DNA of 38,337 nt from Peptostreptococcaceae bacterium (GTDB lineage Bacteria; Bacillota; Clostridia; Peptostreptococcales; Filifactoraceae): positions 1-38,337 of the forward strand of contig JAUNKE010000017.1 in the NCBI GenBank assembly GCA_030532905.1. The letters are read 5' to 3'. Position numbers and translations under genes: made by a program. The stretch's first letter is position 1. Each line of letters begins with the position of its first letter. The notes under the pieces are model-generated. The model made no database searches. It was not told the DNA's origin and saw only the letters and a list, made by a program, of their open reading frames with translations. Below are positions 1 through 5,859 of this stretch, in pieces.

Positions 1-53
1 TACGGTGGTGTGAGAGGTCGGCTACTCAAATAATGGGTAGCCTCCTACTCGAT
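1..53 (+). mobile_element. 3' end of a group II intron (domain V tail and domain VI)
   Basis: Only the last 53 nt of the intron lie in the window. Domain VI folds by eye: GAGAGG (12-17) pairs with CCT (44-46) and CTC (48-50), leaving A47 bulged. The inner stem GGCTACTC (20-27) pairs with GGGTAGCC (35-42) around an AAATAAT loop. A47 is the seventh base from the 3' end at 53, the canonical position of the branch-point adenosine. The bases before it (TACGGTGGTG) resemble the 3' strand of domain V. The intron ends in AT, matching the usual 3' AY. The reverse transcriptase ORF would lie outside the window. The host exon resumes at 54 inside a peptidase gene. Confidence 0.8.
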
Positions 54-273
54 TATAAAACCAATGGATGAAGTGCCAAACGGTTTTTCACAAAAAGATT
101 ATGCGGGATTAGGATTGATTGATTTCTATGTAGTTCCTCATTATCTATGTCCTCCATTCGAAAAATGTTCACAGCAAATTCTCGACGAAAATCCGGATTT
201 GAATATATATGCTATCAGTAATACGCAAGCGATTCTTGTTGAGAACGGAAATAAAACGGAACTGAATGTATAA
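54..273 (+). CDS. Peptidase S51 (PepE-like), C-terminal exon after a group II intron
   Basis: This is the 3' exon of a gene for a peptidase S51 family protein (cytosolic serine peptidase related to dipeptidase E). The frame is open from the intron boundary and contains LGLIDFYVVPHY, which matches the conserved region holding the catalytic His of the family. PFEKC and NIYAISNTQAI near the end are also typical of Gram-positive members. The first ATG at 64 is internal to the family alignment, so it is not a true start. The nucleophile Ser part is outside the window. The protein is made only if the intron splices; otherwise the gene is inactive. A terminator follows directly. Confidence 0.7.
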
Positions 274-294
274 TGTATGAAAAAATAATTGTAA

Positions 295-325
295 AAGTGA
301 TTAGAAAATTTTAATCGCTTTTTTT
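295..325 (+). terminator. Rho-independent terminator after the peptidase exon
   Basis: AAGTGATTA (295-303) pairs with TAATCGCTT (312-320) with one G-T wobble, followed by a run of T. It separates the interrupted peptidase from the Nudix gene. Confidence 0.75.
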
Positions 326-349
326 ATGAAAATAAAATTGGGAGGGAAT

Positions 350-835
350 ATGTCAAAAATCGATTGTGGATTTACAACAGAGAATTCTTGGTTTCGGTAT
401 CGTACGGGCGGTATTTTGATTAAAGATAATAAAATGCTTTTTATAAAATCGAACGAGGATAATTACTATTATATGATAGGCGGAGCCGTTCATCATGGCG
501 AAACTTCAAAGTCATGTATCGAAAGAGAAATCTTTGAAGAATCGGGGATTATAGCTCATGTAAAATATCTCACGGTGGTCTGCGAAAATTTTTTCAAAGG
601 CAGGGGAGGGAAGATAGACGGTTTGGATTGTCATACTCTCGAATTTTATTATTTTATGGAAATTGAAAATTTGGATGGTCTCAAAGAAAAAACGGATACC
701 GGAGAGGAACTGATTTGGCTTTCTTTGGACGATATAAAGAAAAACAATATAAAACCTGCATTTATCAAAGAGCGAATCCGCGAAATTCTAAATTCGAAAC
801 AAACAATTCATATTTTGGAGGAAAGAGATCGATAA
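350..835 (+). CDS. Nudix hydrolase
   Basis: Predicted Mg-dependent pyrophosphohydrolase of nucleoside diphosphate-linked substrates; the substrate cannot be told. The Nudix box GX5EX7REUXEEXGU is complete at residues 45-67 (G45, E51, R59-E60, E63-E64, G66). The length of 161 aa is normal for a single-domain member. I chose the ATG at 350 because GGAGGG lies 4-5 nt upstream; the ATG at 326 would place that ribosome site inside the gene and overlaps the end of the upstream terminator. No partner gene is adjacent, and the next 350 nt hold a repeat and an antitoxin RNA. Confidence 0.85.
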   Translation: MSKIDCGFTTENSWFRYRTGGILIKDNKMLFIKSNEDNYYYMIGGAVHHGETSKSCIEREIFEESGIIAHVKYLTVVCENFFKGRGGKIDGLDCHTLEFYYFMEIENLDGLKEKTDTGEELIWLSLDDIKKNNIKPAFIKERIREILNSKQTIHILEERDR

Positions 836-910
836 TTACGCAGTGAGAATTATTCGGTTCTACTTAACATAATTCGATTTTTATTTTCAATCTTACACTA
901 AAACCAAATA

Positions 911-1010
911 AACCATAGACGAGCTCATAATTGTTCGTTCCGATGAAACGGTGGGGAGCAAAGAACGGTTGCTCAACATACAAATTGTTGTTAACTATTC
1001 TTTCTAATCA
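911..1010 (+). repeat. Dispersed intergenic repeat, copy A
   Basis: Two blocks recur elsewhere in the window. Block one is AACCATAGA...CCGATGAAACGG (911-951), block two TACAAATTGTTG (979-990) plus AACT and TTTCTA. The same order appears at 8371-8435 (plus strand, diverged) and at 17199-17447 (minus strand, with a longer spacer). The rest of 836-1070 shows no coding sequence. A hairpin TTTCTAAT/ATTAGAAA lies at about 1004-1027. Confidence 0.5.
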
Positions 1011-1073
1011 GGTTTAGTATTAGAAATTAGTTTCCGAGTTTCTCCGTAAATCTCATTGTCGGCACTCAAGTGG

Positions 1074-1101
1074 TTTACAAATCTATAAGATGTGATATAA
1101 T
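1074..1101 (+). promoter_or_regulatory. Promoter of antitoxin RNA 1
   Basis: TTTACA (1074-1079), 16-nt spacer, TATAAT (1096-1101). Transcription is expected to start near 1108 and to run against the toxin gene. Confidence 0.75.
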
Positions 1102-1107
1102 ATTAGT

Positions 1108-1193
1108 AGATAGCTGACCGTTAAAGACGGTTCGCCCTTAGTATTGATTTTATTAGAAAACCACTGTTTCGGGCAAATACAGTGGTTTTCTTA
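1108..1193 (+). ncRNA. Antisense antitoxin RNA 1 of the holin-like toxin
   Basis: A short transcript is predicted from the TATAAT at 1096-1101 to a terminator hairpin: AAAACCACTGT (1157-1167) pairs with ACAGTGGTTTT (1179-1189) around a GC-containing loop, followed by T-rich sequence. It is convergent to and overlaps the 3' end of toxin 1 mRNA. A small internal hairpin (ACCGT/ACGGT) lies near its 5' end. Arrangement and size match type I toxin-antitoxin systems of the TxpA/Fst kind, in which the RNA pairs with toxin mRNA and blocks translation or triggers decay. Function is inferred. Confidence 0.65.
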
Positions 1194-1319
1194 TGCACTA
1201 TTTTTTTTAGACTTTTTGTCTTTCTTAAATAGGACTATGATACTTACCGCAAGTGCGGCAATCATAATTAGAATGGTGGCTGCCTGAAAAACCAGGCTCA
1301 CCGCTTCATAATTTGACAT
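1191..1319 (-). CDS. Holin-like type I toxin, copy 1 (42 aa)
   Basis: This is a small membrane toxin: MSNYEAV, one hydrophobic segment at residues 8-30, then a lysine-rich tail FKKDKKSKKNSA. It resembles the putative holin-like toxin family (Hol_Tox; TxpA/BsrG-type peptides) of Bacillota. It differs from copy 2 by A for V at residue 14, V for S at residue 29 and three extra C-terminal residues. The start at 1319 is preceded by GGGGGT about 8 nt upstream; an in-frame ATG two codons earlier is too close to that site. In the mRNA the leader CCCTAATCT can pair with AGATTGGGG and hide the ribosome site. Probably lethal to the membrane when free of its antitoxin RNA. Confidence 0.8.
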   Translation of the reverse strand: MSNYEAVSLVFQAATILIMIAALAVSIIVLFKKDKKSKKNSA

Positions 1320-1379
1320 CAGCATCACCCCCAATCTTTGAGAGATTAGGGCAAACCATCTGTATCAGCTATCTGATTT

Positions 1380-1409
1380 ATTATATCATATTTATGGTAT
1401 AATAAACAA
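1380..1409 (-). promoter_or_regulatory. Promoter of toxin 1 mRNA
   Basis: On the minus strand TTGTTT (1409-1404), 18-nt spacer and TATAAT (1385-1380). The -10 box and everything downstream to the toxin start are shared with copy 2; the -35 region is not. Confidence 0.6.
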
Positions 1410-1464
1410 AAGACAACAATTTTACTGTGGTTGAGATTTGAAATTTTGGAATTGGAGGTGCGTA

Positions 1465-1743
1465 ATGAATAAAAAAATCCGATATAATTATATTTTGATT
1501 TCGGCAATATGTGTTGTTTTAGCTGTTGTACTTTTGACAGCCGGAATCTTCTACAAACGAGTTTTACTTATTTTTGCAATTCTTCCACTTGCTTGTTACC
1601 TCTATATTGACAAAAAATATTTACGATGTCCGAACTGCTTCACATTTATAAATTTGGGCTGGCTTTTTCATGCAAAAAATCACCAATATCATTGCCATTC
1701 ATGCGGAGAACTGATTGAAATTGATGAGCTTCCGAAAAAATGA
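1465..1743 (+). CDS. Small membrane protein with C-terminal zinc ribbon
   Basis: A 92-aa protein of no named family. There are two transmembrane segments at about residues 9-29 and 33-48, then a cytoplasmic-looking tail with C55-x2-C58 and C77-x2-C80, a four-cysteine zinc ribbon. The ATG at 1465 has GGAGGTG 5-7 nt upstream; the frame opens earlier at 1438 but without a ribosome site. It is the first gene of a compact plus-strand cassette (1465-3082) enclosed by two inverted toxin modules. The ribbon may bind zinc, nucleic acid or a partner protein; no function can be assigned. Confidence 0.7.
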   Translation: MNKKIRYNYILISAICVVLAVVLLTAGIFYKRVLLIFAILPLACYLYIDKKYLRCPNCFTFINLGWLFHAKNHQYHCHSCGELIEIDELPKK

Positions 1744-1786
1744 GAAAGTAAGAGCAAAGTTTTAAGAGCATGAATTGGAGGGAAAT

Positions 1787-2128
1787 ATGAGCAATATAGT
1801 ATTTATTCCACTAGCTATAACCATTCTTTTGATTTTGTTTTATGCCAAAAAGAAGGAAAAAAGTAAAATTCCAAGTATCATCCTCTTAATAACCATATTT
1901 TACATCATACTCACAATCGATTTGGGAATCAACTATGCCGCTTCTTTAAACATAGATTTTAATGACGGAATATCCGTTAACGGCATATTGAGTCCACTCT
2001 TTTTTACGGAAGATAAGTTTTCCATCGTTGCGTTCAAAAATACTTACTATAAATCCATGTGTAGTTTGATTGGGATTTTTATGGCCGATGTTTGCTGTGT
2101 TTTTCTAGCGAAGGAGAAAAAATGCTGA
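1787..2128 (+). CDS. Hypothetical three-segment membrane protein
   Basis: A 113-aa protein I do not recognise. Hydrophobic segments lie at about residues 3-19, 28-50 and 90-110, with a lysine-rich loop (KKKEKSK) after the first. GGAGGG sits 5 nt before the ATG at 1787. Its last 7 nt overlap the next gene, which indicates translational coupling. Second gene of the cassette between the inverted toxin modules. Confidence 0.65.
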   Translation: MSNIVFIPLAITILLILFYAKKKEKSKIPSIILLITIFYIILTIDLGINYAASLNIDFNDGISVNGILSPLFFTEDKFSIVAFKNTYYKSMCSLIGIFMADVCCVFLAKEKKC

Positions 2129-2469
2129 AAGTTGAATTGTATCGTTTTAAGGTCAAGGACGGAAAGTCGAAAATTGTCGATGAGTGGTTGCAATTTTTAA
2201 ATGATAATATGGAAGATACTTTATTGACTCTGGAAAATGAAAAAATGTATGTCGAATCCATTCATCGAGAAACCATTGGAGGAGTCGAATTTCTATACTG
2301 GTACAGCGTACAAGGCGTCGGTGGAAAGACAGTTTTTGAGTCCGAAAGCTACATTGACATCAAGCATTTGGAATACTGGGATGAATGTATCGACGAAGAA
2401 TTTAAAGACAATTGCATCGACACCAAGGTCGTGATGATTCCTCATAAGATACGAGAGGCAATGTTATAA
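2122..2469 (+). CDS. DUF6176-like protein
   Basis: A 115-aa soluble protein starting MLKVELYRFKVKDGKS, which looks like the DUF6176 family: small proteins with a KxxxxxEW(L/M)xFL pattern, a LENEKMYVE strand and a conserved C-terminal I(D/E)xK-V...M. The biochemical role is unknown; the fold is probably a ferredoxin-like alpha/beta domain (inference). AAGGAGA lies 6 nt before the ATG at 2122, inside the upstream gene. No signal peptide or membrane segment. Confidence 0.65.
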   Translation: MLKVELYRFKVKDGKSKIVDEWLQFLNDNMEDTLLTLENEKMYVESIHRETIGGVEFLYWYSVQGVGGKTVFESESYIDIKHLEYWDECIDEEFKDNCIDTKVVMIPHKIREAML

Positions 2470-2482
2470 GAAGGAAAGAACT

Positions 2483-3082
2483 ATGTTTTGGGATAGAATT
2501 GCATTCGTTTACGATCTGTTTGCGAATATTTATAACAAAAAAGTGCATTTGGAATTGCAACAACATATCGAGCGTATGATTCGTCCGTCCGATGTGGTGC
2601 TTGAATGCGCTTGTGGCACGGGGATGTTGAGCATCTGTATTGCGCCGAAATGCAAAAAATTGATTGCAACGGATTTTTCGAGTAATATGCTCAAAAAAGC
2701 GCAGGAAAAATGCAGCGCATATCCGAATGCACAATTTGAGCAGGCAAATATTTTGAGTTTGAATTTTTCCGATGAGCAATTCGACAAGGTGATTGCGGCG
2801 AATGTCATTCATTTGCTGGATGAGCCGTACAAAGCGCTGCGTGAACTCGAAAGGGTTTGTCGGAGTGGGGGACAAATCATTATCCCGACCTATGCCAGCA
2901 AAGAGCGTAAAAAGAAAAGCTCTCTTTCAAAAATAATCGGAAAAGCGGGTGCGAATTTCAAACAACAATTCAGCAAAGCCGGCTATCGAGATTTTTTTGA
3001 AAAGGCAGGTTATACAAATGTGAATTATATTTTTGTGGATGGCCGAGTGCCTTGCGCAATCGCAATTATTACCAAGAAATAA
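2483..3082 (+). CDS. Class I SAM-dependent methyltransferase
   Basis: A 199-aa Rossmann-fold methyltransferase. Motif I is VLECACGTG (residues 39-47), the acidic residue ending strand 2 is D64 (ATDFSS), and later come DKVIAANVIHLL (motif IV) and LRELERVCRSGG (motif V). Such proteins, annotated UbiE/Erg5- or methyltransferase-11-like, methylate small molecules; the substrate is unknown. The start at 2483 has AAGGAAAG 6 nt upstream. Last gene of the cassette, only 13 nt after the DUF6176-like gene. The toxin module 2 promoter follows about 40 nt downstream. Confidence 0.8.
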   Translation: MFWDRIAFVYDLFANIYNKKVHLELQQHIERMIRPSDVVLECACGTGMLSICIAPKCKKLIATDFSSNMLKKAQEKCSAYPNAQFEQANILSLNFSDEQFDKVIAANVIHLLDEPYKALRELERVCRSGGQIIIPTYASKERKKKSSLSKIIGKAGANFKQQFSKAGYRDFFEKAGYTNVNYIFVDGRVPCAIAIITKK

Positions 3083-3123
3083 AAAACCGAGCTCAAAAAG
3101 TCCCGGCAATAATCAGTTTATGA

Positions 3124-3129
3124 TATAAT
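3124..3129 (+). promoter_or_regulatory. -10 box of toxin 2 mRNA
   Basis: TATAAT at 3124-3129, embedded in the same TGATATAATAAA context as copy 1. No good -35 is seen 17 nt upstream (GTCCCG), so this copy may be transcribed more weakly than copy 1. Confidence 0.5.
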
Positions 3130-3190
3130 AAAATCAGATAGCTGATACAGATGGTTTGCCCTAATCTCTCAAAGATTGGGGGTGATGCTG

Positions 3191-3310
3191 ATGTCAAATT
3201 ATGAAGCGGTGAGCCTGGTTTTCCAGGCAGTCACCATTCTAATTATGATTGCCGCGCTTGCGGTAAGTATCATATCCCTATTTAAGAAAGACAAAAAGTC
3301 TAAAAAATAG
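3191..3310 (+). CDS. Holin-like type I toxin, copy 2 (39 aa)
   Basis: MSNYEAVSLVFQAVTILIM followed by a hydrophobic stretch to residue 31 and the tail FKKDKKSKK. Same family and same gene layout as copy 1 (37 of the 39 shared positions identical). GGGGGT lies 8 nt before the ATG. The leader hairpin CCCTAATCT/AGATTGGGG covers this ribosome site. The mRNA probably runs through the antitoxin hairpin, which has no U-tract on this strand, to the terminator at 3426-3451; it then contains the entire antitoxin target. Confidence 0.8.
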   Translation: MSNYEAVSLVFQAVTILIMIAALAVSIISLFKKDKKSKK

Positions 3311-3312
3311 GA

Positions 3313-3394
3313 AAATAACCACCTGTATTCGCAGTACAAGTGGTTACAAATAAAATTAACCCTTGGGCGAACCGTCTTAAACGGTCTGCTATCT
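3313..3394 (-). ncRNA. Antisense antitoxin RNA 2
   Basis: Predicted minus-strand RNA starting near 3394 and ending after the hairpin AACCACTTGTA (3345-3335) / TACAGGTGGTT (3327-3317), followed by ATTTTCC. It covers the 3' untranslated region of toxin 2 mRNA and just reaches the toxin stop codon. Its 5' portion (AGATAGC..., GGTTCGCCC) is the same sequence found at the 5' end of the toxin mRNA. Confidence 0.65.
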
Positions 3395-3400
3395 ACTAAT

Positions 3401-3428
3401 ATTATATCATATCTTTTGGATTTGTAAA
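3401..3428 (-). promoter_or_regulatory. Promoter of antitoxin RNA 2
   Basis: On the minus strand TTTACA (3428-3423), 16-nt spacer, TATAAT (3406-3401). Spacing and boxes are identical to antitoxin promoter 1. Confidence 0.75.
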
Positions 3429-3453
3429 CTGCCTAAACGAGCAGTTTTTTTGT
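3426..3453 (+). terminator. Terminator of toxin 2 mRNA
   Basis: AAACTGC (3426-3432) pairs with GCAGTTT (3441-3447), followed by T to 3451. It lies beyond the antitoxin promoter, so the toxin mRNA would span the whole antitoxin gene. Confidence 0.65.
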
Positions 3454-3463
3454 GTAATAAAAG

Positions 3464-4546
3464 CTATTCAAGCCAGTCCAATTTGTCGATGATTTCTTTT
3501 TTTGCATTCTTCTTATGAGCGGCATATAGCTGCGTGGTGGTTATATTTTCGTGATCGAGCAAATTTTGGACATCGTAGATGGAAAATCCTTTTTCAATCA
3601 TCGAGCTTGCAGCGGTCGCACGCAATTTATGCGGGGAGTATCCATTGGCTTTGCTCGTTCCCATAACCAAAGAAGTATATTTTTTAATCATATTTTGGAT
3701 GCTTCGTTTGGACAGTCGGCTGCCTTGCGTTGACAAAAACAAAGCCGGCTCATTGCCTTTATCAAAACTTTTGCGCTCGGTTTCGATATACTCGATAATG
3801 ATGTTTTTGAATTTATTATCCAAAGGCATTACCGATTCTTTGCCTCTTTTTCTAAAAATCACATATTCATTGCGCTCAAAATGAAAGGAATCGACATTAA
3901 GCGCTTCCAATTCTGAAATTCTCAGCCCATAGATGATAAAAAATAAAATGATGAGATAGTCTCTTTTTTTCGTGAGCTCCCAAAATTGCAATTCTTTTTT
4001 GGAAAGTCCTTCGCCGGTGGATACGATTTGTATCAATTTTTCCGCTTCGCTGATTTCAAGTTTTTTGATAGCATCCGGATTTTTCTTCGGCAATTTGATC
4101 GGATTGATTCCGTCGATGATATTTTTTTCGATTTGCCCATTGCGATAGAGATAGCGGAACATCGATACGAGGGATGATTTTTTTCTTGCCAAAGAAGTAT
4201 TGTGATTCTCGTAGATAATTCGCTCACCGTCACGCTCCGTTTCATAACGCGTGCAATATTCCGCCAAATAATAGTTCAAATCCTGTGCAGTAAATTGATT
4301 GAGCATATCGATGGTAATCTCTTTGGTGGATTCGATATTTTGGTCTAAAATCAAATATCGAAAGAAAAATTCAATATCGTTCAGATAAGCGTATCGGGTT
4401 GCGACGGAAACCGACATTTTTAGAAAAACAAAATAATCTCTCATAAAGGTCGGCATTTTATTTTGCAACTCGGCAATTTTATCTAATAATTCCTGCTCGC
4501 GCTGAAGAATATTCTGCGGGCGATTGGTTTTGTTGTGAACTCGCAT
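3464..4546 (-). CDS. Tyrosine recombinase/integrase (XerS-like length)
   Basis: A 360-aa site-specific DNA recombinase. A SAM-like N-terminal DNA-binding domain spans about residues 30-145 and the catalytic domain about 165-355. All active-site residues are present: R209 (GLRISELEAL), K236 (RKRGKE), H306-x2-R309 (SPHKLR), H332 (LLDHENITT) and nucleophile Y341. The start at 4546 has AAGGAG 5 nt upstream; the longer frame to 4582 lacks a site. Length and architecture fit the single-recombinase XerS group as well as element integrases. A chromosome-dimer role would need a dif site, which I could not identify. It ends 13 nt from toxin module 2, and an IS30 remnant lies upstream, so an integrase of a decayed element is equally possible. 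Confidence 0.8.
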   Translation of the reverse strand: MRVHNKTNRPQNILQREQELLDKIAELQNKMPTFMRDYFVFLKMSVSVATRYAYLNDIEFFFRYLILDQNIESTKEITIDMLNQFTAQDLNYYLAEYCTRYETERDGERIIYENHNTSLARKKSSLVSMFRYLYRNGQIEKNIIDGINPIKLPKKNPDAIKKLEISEAEKLIQIVSTGEGLSKKELQFWELTKKRDYLIILFFIIYGLRISELEALNVDSFHFERNEYVIFRKRGKESVMPLDNKFKNIIIEYIETERKSFDKGNEPALFLSTQGSRLSKRSIQNMIKKYTSLVMGTSKANGYSPHKLRATAASSMIEKGFSIYDVQNLLDHENITTTQLYAAHKKNAKKEIIDKLDWLE

Positions 4547-4815
4547 AAGAACTCCTTGATATCTAAAATAAGAGAAATCCAATAGACAAATGCCATCCGT
4601 CGATTGAAAAGATTATCGGCAACCATACATTTTGAATCGGACTTTGAGCGAATGGCTCTGTTTAGATTTCGTGATTTTATTTCTTTGAAAATATTTCCTG
4701 TATAAAAGCAGATTACATACTGCATTTTTTGAGACAAGTTTTTATCTTCTTCTTGTTATTGTATCACATTCTATGCTCAAAGGGTACATCCGGCAAACAA
4801 AACATATAAGGCTCG

Positions 4816-5110
4816 TTGTAAAATGACATTCAACTAAAAAATCCACAGTGACCTTTTCTATTTATTTTTTCGAGGACTTGGTGTACACTGTGTATAGTCC
4901 ATAGCGATCTCCCTTTCTGCGTAAGATTTTTTGTGGTGAAACTATTTTACAACAGAAAAGTTTGACCGAGCGTATAAAATCGAGCGCATGCTACAGGAGG
5001 GTAAGACCGTTTGCTCGATTGCTAAAGCCCTGCAACCGGCGGATGCGAGACTGTTGATTTGCCCATAAATCGTAAGACTGCTTACGAAAACGCTAAAGCC
5101 CTGTAACCTC
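4816..5110 (+). pseudogene. IS30-family transposase remnant
   Basis: The 710-nt gap between the recombinase and relB contains decayed insertion-sequence material. A frame at about 4958-5032 reads KIERMLQEGKTVCSIAKAL, the N-terminal helix-turn-helix of IS30-type transposases. The preceding KSLTERIK is one frame away, so a base was lost in an A-run near 4976-4979. NRKTAYENAKAL (about 5068-5103) is a second piece. A 17-nt direct repeat (GCTAAAGCCCTG-AACC, 5021-5037 and 5092-5108) marks an internal rearrangement. TTGTAAAAT (4816-4824) and ATTTTACAA (4944-4952) form a possible terminal inverted repeat. Nothing here can encode an active transposase. Confidence 0.6.
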
Positions 5111-5207
5111 TATCAAATGGATCGCTTTTTGGAATTGGAATTTTGAGCTTTGAAAACGGGGATTTATTAGTTGTTATCTCATGACTGCATACAAAATGAT
5201 AAATATA

Positions 5208-5236
5208 TTGACGATGTGTGTAAAATTATTTATAAT
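5208..5236 (+). promoter_or_regulatory. Promoter of the relB-yoeB operon
   Basis: TTGACG (5208-5213), 17-nt spacer, TATAAT (5231-5236), 20 nt before the antitoxin start. RelB-type antitoxins normally repress their own promoter with the toxin as co-repressor. Confidence 0.8.
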
Positions 5237-5256
5237 GATATAAAGGAGGTGTTATC

Positions 5257-5520
5257 ATGGCACAAACGAATATAAATATCCGGATAGATGAAGATTTAAA
5301 AAGACAATTTGAAGCTTTTTGCTCGGATGTCGGAATGAGTATGACCACAGCTTTTTGTATTTTTGCAAAGAAAGCTGTAAGAGAAAACAAAATACCTTTT
5401 GAAGTTTCAGCCGACCCATTTTATTCTGAAGAAAACATTGCTGAATTAGAGAAGCGGGTAGCGGATATTCGTTCAGGAAAAAGTGTTTTGAAAGAGCATG
5501 AATTAATCGAGGTAGATTGA
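5257..5520 (+). CDS. relB: RelB/DinJ-family antitoxin
   Basis: An 87-aa antitoxin. Residues 4-45 (TNINIRIDEDLKRQFEAFC...) form the ribbon-helix-helix DNA-binding domain typical of RelB/DinJ. The C-terminal part after FEVSADPFYSEENI is the toxin-wrapping segment. AAAGGAGGTG lies 7 nt before the ATG. It is expected to neutralise the downstream YoeB-type RNase and to repress the operon. Its stop overlaps the toxin start by one base (TGATG), giving coupled synthesis. Confidence 0.85.
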   Translation: MAQTNINIRIDEDLKRQFEAFCSDVGMSMTTAFCIFAKKAVRENKIPFEVSADPFYSEENIAELEKRVADIRSGKSVLKEHELIEVD

Positions 5521-5783
5521 TGAAAAAATTGTGGGAAGATAATGCTTGGGAAGAATACTTGTATTGGCAAACCCAAGATAAGAAAACTTTAAAGAGAATT
5601 AATAAGCTTTTAGCTGATATTGAACGCAACGGATATGGATGTATCGGAAAGCCGGAGCAGCTTACCGGAAATCTTACTGGCTACTGGAGTGTTCGCATTG
5701 ATGAAAAAAATCGCCTTGTATTTAAAATACACAGCGATTTTATTGAAATCATTCAATGTGGTTCTCATTACCGAGATAAATAA
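5520..5783 (+). CDS. yoeB: YoeB-family mRNA interferase toxin
   Basis: An 87-aa Txe/YoeB-type ribosome-dependent endoribonuclease. KLWEDNAWEEYLYW, GKPEQL, GYWSVRI and NRLVF match the family. The catalytic residues fall at the same positions as in E. coli YoeB: E46, R65 and H83, with Y84 next to the C-terminus. The start is the ATG at 5520 that overlaps the antitoxin stop, with GAGGT upstream. It cleaves mRNA at the ribosomal A site when the antitoxin is degraded. It looks intact. A bidirectional-looking hairpin follows. Confidence 0.9.
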   Translation: MKKLWEDNAWEEYLYWQTQDKKTLKRINKLLADIERNGYGCIGKPEQLTGNLTGYWSVRIDEKNRLVFKIHSDFIEIIQCGSHYRDK

Positions 5784-5788
5784 AAAAG

Positions 5789-5825
5789 AATAAAGTATAT
5801 CTGCACCCATGATATACTTTATTCT
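5789..5825 (+). terminator. Terminator of the relB-yoeB operon
   Basis: Perfect 13-bp stem AATAAAGTATATC (5789-5801) / GATATACTTTATT (5811-5823). The T-rich 3' arm serves as the U-tract. It separates the operon from the next RHH gene. Confidence 0.7.
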
Positions 5826-5859
5826 AATCCTAATAAATTTATTGTAGAAAGGTGGATAT

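Larger units (their letters stand above)
1072..1388 (-). repeat. Long inverted repeat, left copy (type I toxin-antitoxin module 1)
   Basis: This about 315-nt segment is nearly identical, in reverse orientation, to 3121-3429. It runs from the antitoxin promoter to the toxin -10 box. Promoters, leader hairpin and toxin codons are strongly conserved. The antitoxin terminator stem and loop are the most diverged part. The two copies bracket the genes at 1465-3082. Confidence 0.85.
3121..3429 (+). repeat. Long inverted repeat, right copy (type I toxin-antitoxin module 2)
   Basis: Counterpart of 1072-1388, in inverted orientation. Identity by eye is very high over the toxin promoter -10, leader, toxin ORF and antitoxin promoter. 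The antitoxin terminator region differs. The two copies could recombine and invert the 1.7 kb between them. Confidence 0.85.

Noticed and set aside
836-880. ATAATT/AATTAT hairpin after the Nudix gene as a terminator
   Set aside because: Only six AT pairs and no T-tract follows.
4640-4760. A dif-like site upstream of the tyrosine recombinase (TTTATTTCTTTGAAAATATT)
   Set aside because: It has only loose similarity to the right arm of the streptococcal difSL and no matching left arm; too weak to call.
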